Of a stretch of 52,521 nt of DNA, positions 24,988 to 32,412 are shown one piece after another. The DNA comes from a virus, in IMG/VR virus record IMGVR_UViG_3300036715_004474, positions 1-52,521 of that record, one strand, 5' to 3'. The translations under genes were made by a program, and so were the position numbers. Position 1 is the first letter of the stretch. Each line of letters starts with the position of its first letter. The notes below the pieces were generated by a model. That model had not been told where the DNA came from. It searched no databases and was given only the letters and a program-made list of their open reading frames with translations.

Positions 24988-25710
24988 TCAAGCGGTGGGC
25001 GCGGGCCTCGAGGCGGCGATGGCCGCGCGGTTCGCCTGGAAGAAGATGTCGGCCTGCATGCCGCCCTTCTTCGAGAGCTCCTGCCACTGGTCGTAGGGCG
25101 TCTTCACGCCGCCGGGCTTCGGAGCGCCGAGCGCGGGCGCCGAGGTCGTGGGCGGCGCGGGGGCAGGCGGCGCACCGGGTGGGCCACCGAGCTTGCGGAT
25201 CATCTGGAGGGCCCGCAGGGTGTCGGCCGGGGAGGTGCCGGGCGGCGCGAACTCCTCGAGGGCCTGGCGCTGCGCATCGGTGAGGGTCCCGCGGAGGACC
25301 TCCAGCGCCTGGGTGGCGACGTCGCCGGCGACCTTGCCCGCGGCGGCCGCGGAGCGCGCCTCGTCGAGCTCTTTCTTGGTCCGCTCGTCCGCCGTGAGCT
25401 TGGCGTCCTCGAGCTCCCTGAGGGCCTTGAGCTTCGCGACCAGATCCTCGGGCTTCTCCAGCCCATGCTCCTTGAGGAAGCGCGTCCGCGCCGTCGCGCG
25501 CTCCTCCTCGAGGCGCTTCTTGAACGCCCCCTCGGTGAGGTCGACCTTGGCGTCCGCCGCGGCGGCGGCGGCGGCAGCAGCAGCTACGGCCGCGGCGTCG
25601 GCCGGCGGAGCCCCCCCCGCCGGAGGAGGGGCGCCTCCGGGAGGGGGAGCACCACCGCCGCCTTCGGGAGCGGCGGCGGCGAAGAGCATGGCGAGCAGGT
25701 GATGGCGCAC
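24988..25710 (-). CDS. Capsid scaffolding protein, 240 aa
   Basis: Precedes the major capsid gene. GTG 25710 has GGAG seven bases upstream. The sequence has a low-complexity Ala/Pro/Gly start (about 10-50), then a long charged helix (about 55-125: EGAFKKRLEEERATARTRFL, ELEDAKLTADERTKKELDEA), a Pro-rich linker and a basic C-terminal helix (WQELSKKGGMQADIFFQANR). That is the standard layout of phage scaffolds, whose C-terminal helix binds coat protein. Confidence 0.75.
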   Translation of the reverse strand: MRHHLLAMLFAAAAPEGGGGAPPPGGAPPPAGGAPPADAAAVAAAAAAAAAADAKVDLTEGAFKKRLEEERATARTRFLKEHGLEKPEDLVAKLKALRELEDAKLTADERTKKELDEARSAAAAGKVAGDVATQALEVLRGTLTDAQRQALEEFAPPGTSPADTLRALQMIRKLGGPPGAPPAPAPPTTSAPALGAPKPGGVKTPYDQWQELSKKGGMQADIFFQANRAAIAASRPAPTA

Positions 25711-25787
25711 GGGGAGCTCCAGAGGGGAAGGTGATGATGGCGCGGGCGCGGGCGCGCCTCAGCGGACGCGCCCGCGGTGGCTGTGCC

Positions 25788-26192
25788 TCAGCTCTCGACG
25801 AATGAGACCGCGAAGCCCATGGGGGTCATCGCGGGGATCGCCGTGGCGTCGGCGAACTCGGTGGCGAGGTCGAGCGTGTTGGCGGTCGCCCCCTCGGTCA
25901 GCTCGAAGGTGATGTCGCTGCCCGAGATGGCGATCGTCTTCGCGCCGAGCAGGAGCCCCGGCGTGGCCGTGTCGAACGCGGGCTGGAACAGCATCGCGTC
26001 CTTGAGCGTCACGGTCTTGCCGTTGCGCCGGCTGTTCTGGATCAGCGCGTCGACGCCGAGCAGCTGGCTGTTGCTCGCCTGGGCGTACGTGCCGGAGATG
26101 GTGAAAAGCACGAGCGCGATCTGGAGCGTCGTCTCGTCGTTGTCGGCCTTGAGCGTGTTGACGCCTTGTCCGGTTGCGGTGGTCACGGCCAT
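25788..26192 (-). CDS. Head-region structural protein, 134 aa
   Basis: Thr/Ser/Ala-rich beta protein (TLQIALVLFTISGTYAQASN, TVTLKDAMLFQPAFDTATPG, ITFELTEGATANTLDLATEF), 75 bases after the next gene's region and upstream of the scaffold. Composition is like small capsid-associated or cement proteins. No signature found. Confidence 0.5.
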   Translation of the reverse strand: MAVTTATGQGVNTLKADNDETTLQIALVLFTISGTYAQASNSQLLGVDALIQNSRRNGKTVTLKDAMLFQPAFDTATPGLLLGAKTIAISGSDITFELTEGATANTLDLATEFADATAIPAMTPMGFAVSFVES

Positions 26193-26268
26193 GACGGCTT
26201 CTCCTGAGCGGTGGTGGCGCGCGCGGCGCCGCGGGTGGGGTTACGGGGTGAGGGCTCGGGCGGGCGAG

Positions 26269-26709
26269 TCAGCCGTGGGACTCGTCGGCCTTGGGCGGGG
26301 CGGCGTCCGCCGGCGGCGCCGACGGCGCGTCGACGTCGGCCTTGGGCGGAGCGTCTGCCTTCGGCGCCTCGACCTTCGGGGCCTCCGCCTTCGCGGGCTT
26401 GTCGGGCCTCGTCGTCGCCTCCTGCCTGGCCTCCTGCCTTGGCTTCGGAGCGGCCGGGCGCCCGGCCGGCGGCGCCGCCGCCTTGTCGACCTTCGGGACG
26501 GCGCTGGCCGCGCTGGCGGCCGCGCGCAGCGCGACCGGGCTGGGGGCCGCGGCGGGGCTCGGGGGCTCGGCCGCCAGCGCGCGCTCCGCGGCCCGCTCGG
26601 CGGCGATCGCCTCGTCGGAGCCATCGTGCTCGAGGATGTCGCCGCCGGCGCTGATGCTGATGCCCGGTGCCACGATGCGGACGCCGCTGGTGGTGCAGAA
26701 GAAGGCCAC
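26269..26709 (-). CDS. Hypothetical protein with Lys/Ala/Pro-rich tail, 146 aa
   Basis: Starts at GTG 26709, three bases from the portal stop. A short ordered start (MAFFCTTSGVRIVAPGISIS) is followed by a low-complexity tail in which (K/A)-A-x-x-P motifs recur (KVEAPKADAPPKADVDAP). The tail resembles histone-H1-like phage proteins that could bind DNA or coat protein; role unknown. Confidence 0.5.
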   Translation of the reverse strand: MAFFCTTSGVRIVAPGISISAGGDILEHDGSDEAIAAERAAERALAAEPPSPAAAPSPVALRAAASAASAVPKVDKAAAPPAGRPAAPKPRQEARQEATTRPDKPAKAEAPKVEAPKADAPPKADVDAPSAPPADAAPPKADESHG

Positions 26710-26712
26710 GAT

Positions 26713-28938
26713 CTACTCCTTGGCCGGCGGTGCCGGCTGCTTGGTCCCCTGCGCGGGGGATCTGGTGATGGGGGCTTTGCCTGCGCCCTGGGGGGCGCCC
26801 GGCGGCGCCGGCGAGCTCGGCGGACCCTCTGCGGTCTCGCAGGCGGCCGCGCAGGCCTTGGCGGCCGAGACCAGCCCGGGCAGCCAGGACGCCGCCAGCG
26901 CCAGGGCGCCGGCAGGACCGGTGGGCGCGGGCAGGACCTGGAGCATCCGGCGGACGAGCTCCTCGACGCCGTGTGCGGCGCCGTCGGCGGCCTCGTGCCC
27001 GATCGTGCCCTCGGCGCCGATCTCGCACTCGATGGCCTCGTGCAGCGCCGTGGCGACGAGATCGGCCGTGTTCTCAGCGATGCGTCGCTCGATCCAGAGC
27101 TCGCCGGCGGACACGTAGGTGTAGAAGCTCGGGTTCGCGCTGTCGCTGAAGCACACGTCGAACCCGCGCACGGCGGCGCCGTCGACGGTCCACACCGAGT
27201 ACTCCCCCAGCTGGCCGACCTTGGAGCGGCCGAGGGTGGCTAGGAACGCCGCCGGGAGCGCCAGGCGCCGCGCGTCGTCGCAGACCTCCATGTGGAGCGG
27301 GTTCATGCCGTGCATCTGGCCCTCGGGCGTGGGGGACGAGCGCCGCGGCGCGCCGTCGTCGTCGTCGTCTTCGTCGAGGTCGGTCTCCCCGAACGCGCTG
27401 GCGACGTTGCGCTTGGCCGTCTCCGCGCCGATGAGCCCCGCGTCCTTGGCGCTCACGGTCGCCGTCACCAGCTCGCCGATCTCGGCGTTGGTGGGGCTGA
27501 AGTAGCTCCCCCAGCTGGGGACCATCTTGGGTGGCACCCAGAGCGTCTCGCCCTCGAAGGCCACCAGGAAGGGCGCGCAGGCGTTCGCCACGGCCGCGGC
27601 CTGGGGCACCAGGATCCCGCGGCCTCCGAGGGCCACGGTGATGCGCAGGATCATCGAGAGGATGCGGGCCAGGCCCGTGGACCACCAGCAGTCGCGCAGC
27701 TCGTCGACGAGCGCCAGGAGCGGCGCGTACATCATGGCCAAGGCCTTCGCCGACAGCTCGCCCTTGCCCGCGACCGTCATGGGGTCGAGGAGCACGACGT
27801 CGATGGCCTCGAGGATGCGGGCGCGGACGTCGAGCACGTGCTTGGTGGAGACGTCGAAGGCGATGCCGGTCGTCTCGATGATGCCCGGCAGGGCGTCGGG
27901 CGACTGGTAGCTCCAGATCTCGTCCGGTGCGCGTTTGCGCGCCGCGCCGCCGCCCGACTTGGTGTAGCCGTCGCGCTTCGCAGCGGGGTCCGTGCTCGCC
28001 TTTGCCGGGCGCTCGGTGCGGGCGATCGCGCCGGGCTGCTCGTCCTGGCTGACGCCCACCTCGTAGGCCTGGGGCGTGCCGAAGTAGACGATCCCACGGT
28101 GGCGCTGGCTCAGCGCCAGGTTCATGGCGTCGAACTCGTCCTCGAGGTCCTCGTAGAGCGCGAGCCCGTCGACGTCGGCGCAGTCGTCCGCGGGGAGGTT
28201 GCGGGTCCACACCACCGGGCAGAAGCCGAGCTTGTGCGGCTTCGTGCGCTTCTCGTCGCGCACCCACTCGACGGCCTTGCCGGGGACGAAGGGGGCGTCC
28301 TCGTAGAACACGACCTCGGTGTCGTTGAAGTCGCGCCTGAAGTAGTGCGTCTCCGTCGTGACGACGTCGCCGCGCTTCACCGCCTTTTCGAACTGGTAGC
28401 ACCAGACCATCTGCGCGACGTCGCCCTCCGGGTCGTCGTCGACGAAGCGCACCCAACAGTCCTGGGGGCGGGGCATGTCCAGCGAGAAGCGGCCGCGGCG
28501 GACGCTGAGGACCGCGACCGCGGAGCGCTGCGAGAGCCCGATCCGGAGGAGCCGGCGCATCGCGCTCTTGAGCCGCGCGAGCTCGATGACGTGGGCGAGG
28601 TACGTGGTGAGGAGCTTGGCCTGGTCGGCGTCGAGCGCCGTGGTGGCGTCCTCGCTCTCGGCCTCGGCGACGGCGACCACGGGGAAGCGCCCCTCGCCGA
28701 AGGTGAAGCGCGCGGCCTGGTTGCAGGCCGCCTTGGGCAGCGGGTAGACGATGCAGGGCTTGCGCTCCCGGATCGGCACCACCTTGCCGCCGGCGTCGAG
28801 GCCGGTGAAGAAGTCGGGCCGTCCGTCGTACTGCGAGCCATCGTAGTAGGCCGCGAGGCGCGCGATCTGCTGAGCCCGGCGCGTGGACGCGATCCGCTCG
28901 GGCTCGGCGAAGTAGTCGGGCGCCGCGGCGGTGGTCAT
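26713..28938 (-). CDS. Portal protein with C-terminal LHExxE domain, 741 aa
   Basis: Forms the dodecameric vertex for DNA entry. The N-terminal 500 residues have portal features: YYDGSQYDGRPDFF, PLPKAACNQAARFTFGEG, LRIGLSQRSAVAVLSVR, ALYEDLEDEFDAMNLALSQR and the stem/clip-like IETTGIAFDVSTKHVLDV. An acidic linker (521-529) follows. Then residues 575-665 carry YSVWTVDGAAVRGFDVCF, YTYVSAGELWIERRI and ALHEAIECEI (H633, E634, E637) with GHE at 647-649. Independent phage proteins are known with a similar VDGExVR...YxY..EIWID...LHExxE..M pattern; a metal-binding or peptidase role is inference. The tail is Pro-rich. Confidence 0.8.
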   Translation of the reverse strand: MTTAAAPDYFAEPERIASTRRAQQIARLAAYYDGSQYDGRPDFFTGLDAGGKVVPIRERKPCIVYPLPKAACNQAARFTFGEGRFPVVAVAEAESEDATTALDADQAKLLTTYLAHVIELARLKSAMRRLLRIGLSQRSAVAVLSVRRGRFSLDMPRPQDCWVRFVDDDPEGDVAQMVWCYQFEKAVKRGDVVTTETHYFRRDFNDTEVVFYEDAPFVPGKAVEWVRDEKRTKPHKLGFCPVVWTRNLPADDCADVDGLALYEDLEDEFDAMNLALSQRHRGIVYFGTPQAYEVGVSQDEQPGAIARTERPAKASTDPAAKRDGYTKSGGGAARKRAPDEIWSYQSPDALPGIIETTGIAFDVSTKHVLDVRARILEAIDVVLLDPMTVAGKGELSAKALAMMYAPLLALVDELRDCWWSTGLARILSMILRITVALGGRGILVPQAAAVANACAPFLVAFEGETLWVPPKMVPSWGSYFSPTNAEIGELVTATVSAKDAGLIGAETAKRNVASAFGETDLDEDDDDDGAPRRSSPTPEGQMHGMNPLHMEVCDDARRLALPAAFLATLGRSKVGQLGEYSVWTVDGAAVRGFDVCFSDSANPSFYTYVSAGELWIERRIAENTADLVATALHEAIECEIGAEGTIGHEAADGAAHGVEELVRRMLQVLPAPTGPAGALALAASWLPGLVSAAKACAAACETAEGPPSSPAPPGAPQGAGKAPITRSPAQGTKQPAPPAKE

Positions 28939-29375
28939 GCGGGCTCAGCGCTCGAGCGGACCGTCACCCGGAGCGAGGCCGCGCGCGGGACGTTTCCGAG
29001 GGGAGTGGAGTCGTCGACGTCGGCGGCGCCCAGGTCGCGGAGGCGCTTCGCGAGCTCGCTGATGCGGACGAGGCAGGCCTTCTGGTCGACCGGGTGGGCG
29101 ACGGAGGGCGGCACGTAGGAGATCAGGCCGCCGGGCGTGCGGACGCTCCGCAGGGGCTTGAGCACGTCCTCGAGGAGGAGCGGGTGGAGCTCGGGGTGCG
29201 CTGCCGTTGCCTCGGCCAGGCGCGCCTCGACGCGGCGGAGCAGTTCCGCGCGGAGCTCCTTGCCCTGCCGCTCCGTGGCGGCGAGCTCGCTCTCGACGGC
29301 AAGGAGCGCCGCGGCCAGGTCCTCGAGGGACGCTGGCGCCGTCGCGACGTCTGGCGGGGCCTCGGGGTCCTGCAC
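28935..29375 (-). CDS. Helical hypothetical protein between terminase and portal, 146 aa
   Basis: Starts at GTG 29375 and overlaps the portal start by four bases (ATGA), so it is made together with the portal. The first 60 residues are a coiled coil (LEDLAAALLAVESELAATER, KELRAELLRRVEARLAEATA). The middle has the phrase PGGLISYVPPSVAHPVDQKA and the end is a short helix. Location suggests packaging or head assembly. Confidence 0.55.
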   Translation of the reverse strand: MQDPEAPPDVATAPASLEDLAAALLAVESELAATERQGKELRAELLRRVEARLAEATAAHPELHPLLLEDVLKPLRSVRTPGGLISYVPPSVAHPVDQKACLVRISELAKRLRDLGAADVDDSTPLGNVPRAASLRVTVRSSAEPA

Positions 29376-29381
29376 GGCGGG

Positions 29382-29570
29382 CTAGACCTTGAACTGGTGC
29401 GGCTTGCGGGACCGGAGCCCGGCGCGCATGTGGAGCGGGGCCCACAGGCCCGTGGGGCCCTGGCCACCACCGCCGGCGCGCCCGCCGTTGCCGGCCGGGA
29501 GGCTGCGCGCGGAGGTGCCGAGGGAGGCGAGGGTCGCGACGAGGGCGAGGGCGGACGCGGACAGACGCAT
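29382..29570 (-). CDS. Small putative exported protein, 62 aa
   Basis: MRLSASALALVATLASLGTS has a short N-region and a hydrophobic core like a signal peptide; the mature part is Gly/Arg-rich. GGAG lies eight bases before the ATG. It occurs in a 300-base space between terminase and the portal cluster, an unusual place for an exported protein, so it could also be an over-predicted ORF. Confidence 0.4.
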   Translation of the reverse strand: MRLSASALALVATLASLGTSARSLPAGNGGRAGGGGQGPTGLWAPLHMRAGLRSRKPHQFKV

Positions 29571-29670
29571 GGGCGGACTCCGGGGCTGGACGTGGGGTGG
29601 CGCTCGCGCGCGCCGGCGCGTTGAAGTCGATGGGGTGGGTGGGCGATGCGATATCGCTCGCTGGAGCAGG

Positions 29671-31101
29671 TCAGCCGCCGCGGCTCTCGTGGCTCGCGCT
29701 GTTGCGTCCGCGAGTTTTCCGGCCCTGGAAGTAGTGGGTGAAGACGCCGTACCGAATGCCGTCGAGGCAGTGGTCGTTCTTCTTGATGGGGCGCTCGTCG
29801 TACTCGTCCTCGGCGCCGCGCGTGGCCGCCCAGCGGTAGCCCTGGAACTCGCCGACGGTGATCGTGCACGTGTCGAGCACGTAGAAGCGCGGCGCCTCGC
29901 CGAGCACGTCGTCGTAGTGGATGAACGACTGCACGGCGGAGAGCCCCAAGCTCACGCGGTTGTCGCCAGGCAGCACGGTCGTGCGCCCGACCTGGGAGAG
30001 CACGCGCTGGAGCTGCAGGAGGTAGCCAGCGGCCTCGGCCTCGGTCTCCTCCTCGGAGCCGCCGGCGGGGTCGCAGTACCAGGTGGTGGGCCCCCACGTG
30101 CGCTGAATCTGCCGGGCGATGCCCCACCAGCCGTCGCGCTCGCCGGACCTGTCCGCGTAGGCCAGGCCCGCGTGGCTGTGCTCCTCGAGCACCCAGACGC
30201 GCGGCAGCTCGCAGCCCTCGTAGTCCTCGGTCTCGGGCACCCAGACGCGGTCCAGGCCGAGGACGATCATGGAGCCGCGCTTGGCCGTGCCCCAGTCGAC
30301 CCCGACGATCACCTCGTCGAGCTGGTCTCGCCTCGGCACCTGGTCGGCGCGGACGATGTGCCGCTCGTCGTTCCACTCGTCGTAGATGAGGCCGACCGGC
30401 GCGTTGAACGTCGCCAAGTACTCCTGCGCGAAGGCACGCTTCGGCCGGGTGCGGCGCGCGCGCTCGATCTCGGAGCGGTCGATGATGCCCGCCTCGAGCG
30501 CGGTGACCTGGATCGACTCGTAGTCGGGGTCGCGGACGTCCGCCGGCGACGCCGCTTGGCCCTTGCGGAACTCCCGGTAGAGCCGCCCGCGCCCCTTCGG
30601 GGTGCCCAGCTGGACGAGCCGGCCCTTGTTGTCCGCGAGGGCCGGCCAGACGCACTCGTCGAAGACCTCAGGGGTGAAGTTGGGGTCGTCGCTCTCGTCG
30701 GTGATGAAGAGCTTGAACCCGTCGCCTCGCACCCGCTCCGGCGCCTGGGCCGAGTAGAGCATCAGGCGGCAGCCCGTCTTGAACTCGACGAACAGCTCGG
30801 AGCCGTTGGGCCGCCCGGTGATGAAGTGCTTCGCGGCGGGGTCCCGTAGATCCTCCATGAGCGGCCGCCATAGGAGGCGCTTGGCCTGCCCCAGCGTCGG
30901 CGCCATGTAACCGACGTCGCCCGGGCCCGAGTCGAGGCACGCTTGGATGGCCAGCGCCCGGGTGCTGACCGTCTTGCCCGAGCGGCGGGCCGCCACGGCC
31001 ACCAGATGGCGCGTGGCGCGCGTGAGCAGCCAGCTCTGGAACCAGGTCAGCCGGCTCCCGGCTCGTCGCCTGGCGGGCTTGAAGTTCCAGACGACGGACA
31101 T
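29671..31101 (-). CDS. terL: Terminase large subunit, 476 aa
   Basis: Packaging motor and genome-cutting nuclease. ATPase: Walker A-like ARRSGKT (38-44), Walker B LFITDES (131-137, catalytic E136), coupling motif LGTPKG (165-170). RNase H-like nuclease: D269 in VGVDWGT, D344 in CDPAGG, D447 in HCLDGIRY. The length is typical. It overlaps the small subunit gene by 55 bases. The C-terminus ends in a short Arg/Ser-rich tail (GRKTRGRNSASHESRGG). Confidence 0.9.
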   Translation of the reverse strand: MSVVWNFKPARRRAGSRLTWFQSWLLTRATRHLVAVAARRSGKTVSTRALAIQACLDSGPGDVGYMAPTLGQAKRLLWRPLMEDLRDPAAKHFITGRPNGSELFVEFKTGCRLMLYSAQAPERVRGDGFKLFITDESDDPNFTPEVFDECVWPALADNKGRLVQLGTPKGRGRLYREFRKGQAASPADVRDPDYESIQVTALEAGIIDRSEIERARRTRPKRAFAQEYLATFNAPVGLIYDEWNDERHIVRADQVPRRDQLDEVIVGVDWGTAKRGSMIVLGLDRVWVPETEDYEGCELPRVWVLEEHSHAGLAYADRSGERDGWWGIARQIQRTWGPTTWYCDPAGGSEEETEAEAAGYLLQLQRVLSQVGRTTVLPGDNRVSLGLSAVQSFIHYDDVLGEAPRFYVLDTCTITVGEFQGYRWAATRGAEDEYDERPIKKNDHCLDGIRYGVFTHYFQGRKTRGRNSASHESRGG

Positions 31102-31916
31102 GGGTCGGTCTCCGCCGGCGGGCGCTCGGGGGAGGCGAGCTCCACGCGGAACGTGGGCGGCTCGTCGTGCCGCTCGATGGGCTCCGCCTTGGGCTTGACG
31201 CCGGCGAGCTCGCCGAAGGCCTTCACCAGCGAGGCGAGGCCTCCGAGGGCGCGCGGGTCACCGCGCTCGGTGACCTGGACGTTGTCCTCGACGGTGACGC
31301 GCGGCCGGAGCATCTCCAGCCCGTGGCCGAGGGCCTCGTCGAGCGCGGCCGCGATGCGGGTGCGCACGTAGTCGGACTCGCCCACCGCCTTCACGCGGCG
31401 CGAGGCCTCGGCGGCGTAGTGGTCGAGCGTGCCGGGGTGGAGCCCCCACTCGGCGGCGAGCTCGGGGCCGGTGACGCCGGTTTCCCACTGGTTGGAGGCC
31501 ATGAGCCCCATGCAGTGGCGGACGCGGCCCTCGCGGTCGCGGGGCGCGGCCGGGGCCGCGGCGCCGTGCTCCGGACCCATGTAGCCCGGCGAGCCCGGCG
31601 CCGTGGAGGTGGGCGCTTCCGCCGCCGGGGCGGGCGAGGAAGAAGAGGGTGGTGCGACCTGGACAGCGGCGCGCGGAGCAGCTCGGGCGCGCGGCGGCTT
31701 CGCCGAGCTCGGCGCCGGCGGCGCAGGGGCTACAGCGGCAGCGGGTGGCGCGGACGCGGTCGCGAGGTGGTGGCCCGCGCCGTGGTGGCGCGAGACGCTG
31801 TCCTTGAGCGCGCCGGGGTGGGCGCGGGCGATCGCGCGGGTGGAGTCGCCGCGGCGCAAGGCCTCGTCGATGGCTGCCCGGTCGGGCCGACCGCAGATGG
31901 TGCACGGCCTCGACAT
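31047..31916 (-). CDS. terS: Terminase small subunit-like zinc-finger protein, 289 aa
   Basis: Recognises the packaging site. The N-terminus has CTICGRPDRAAIDEALRRGD, then SVSRHHGAGHH; C5, C8, H43/H44 and H48 could bind zinc around a helix-turn-helix. A Pro/Ala/Ser linker (about 50-120) follows. A second HTH-like region (about 145-175, GVTGPELAAEWGLHPGTLDH) and an acidic helical end complete it. It lies immediately before the large subunit gene, in the usual order. The family match is by layout, not by a strong motif. Confidence 0.7.
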   Translation of the reverse strand: MSRPCTICGRPDRAAIDEALRRGDSTRAIARAHPGALKDSVSRHHGAGHHLATASAPPAAAVAPAPPAPSSAKPPRARAAPRAAVQVAPPSSSSPAPAAEAPTSTAPGSPGYMGPEHGAAAPAAPRDREGRVRHCMGLMASNQWETGVTGPELAAEWGLHPGTLDHYAAEASRRVKAVGESDYVRTRIAAALDEALGHGLEMLRPRVTVEDNVQVTERGDPRALGGLASLVKAFGELAGVKPKAEPIERHDEPPTFRVELASPERPPAETDPCPSSGTSSPPGDEPGAG

Positions 31917-32115
31917 CGGGTGTGCCTCCGAGGGCGCCGGCGCGCGGGTCTAAAGCCGTCGGGCCTCCGCGGGTGCACCTCTGGACGCGCGTTGAGGATG
32001 ACACCGATAGCGGTGACACGGGGTGACATTCGACAGCGCGCGATCGCCTTCAAATCGGCTCGAACGCGTGCGACGGGTGACATGCAGTGCGCCAGCGGGA
32101 CACGCGAGATCACCC
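31917..32115. promoter_or_regulatory. Intergenic with four GRTGACAY repeats, candidate pac site
   Basis: A 199-base spacer upstream of the terminase small subunit start. GATGACAC (31997-32004), GGTGACAC (32012-32019), GGTGACAT (32022-32029) and GGTGACAT (32076-32083) are direct repeats. CACCG/CGGTG around 32003-32016 make a small dyad overlapping two of them. The small subunit or another HTH protein could bind here to start packaging or to control the late genes. Confidence 0.4.
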
Positions 32116-32412
32116 CTATGCGGCGAGTCGACCCGGCTCTCGCGCGCCCGACGGTCGGTGCGCCTCCCAGGCGACCGCGAAGACCTCGAGGTGGGCCGGG
32201 AGGAGGTACGCGCGGCCGTTCGGGTAGACCAGGACCGGCAGCCGCGGCCGCCAGCCGCGCGCGGCCTTCGCCCACCGCTTGGCCGTGCGGACGCAGACCG
32301 ACCTCTTGAGCCTGGCGCTCGCCGCGGCCGCGATCGCCTCGTACCCGATGATGGGCGTGGCGCGCGCGCGGCGGCGCCTCCGGAGTGACCGGGCGAGCGC
32401 GCCCCCGATCAC
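32116..32412 (-). CDS. MerR/AlpA-type HTH protein, 98 aa
   Basis: Starts at GTG 32412 with a four-base overlap of the upstream stop (GTGA). After an Arg-rich start (SLRRRRRARATP) comes PIIGYEAIAAAASARLKRSV, then VRTAKRWAKAARGWRPRLPV, then a wing-like strand VYPNGRAYLLPAHLE. The sequence 'TAxRW' plus 'RLPV' is typical of phage winged-helix regulators of the AlpA/excisionase kind. It could be an activator of the late operon whose first genes follow, or an accessory factor of the neighbouring recombinase. Confidence 0.6.
   Translation of the reverse strand: MIGGALARSLRRRRRARATPIIGYEAIAAAASARLKRSVCVRTAKRWAKAARGWRPRLPVLVYPNGRAYLLPAHLEVFAVAWEAHRPSGAREPGRLAA

Noticed and set aside
27292-29118. Long plus-strand frame opposite the portal
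   Set aside because: Antisense shadow with Arg/Gly/Val-rich composition; portal motifs are on the minus strand.
5539-31916. Mu-like transposable phage
   Set aside because: The tail is Mu-like but no MuA/MuB-type transposase is present and the phage has a tRNA-targeted integrase.
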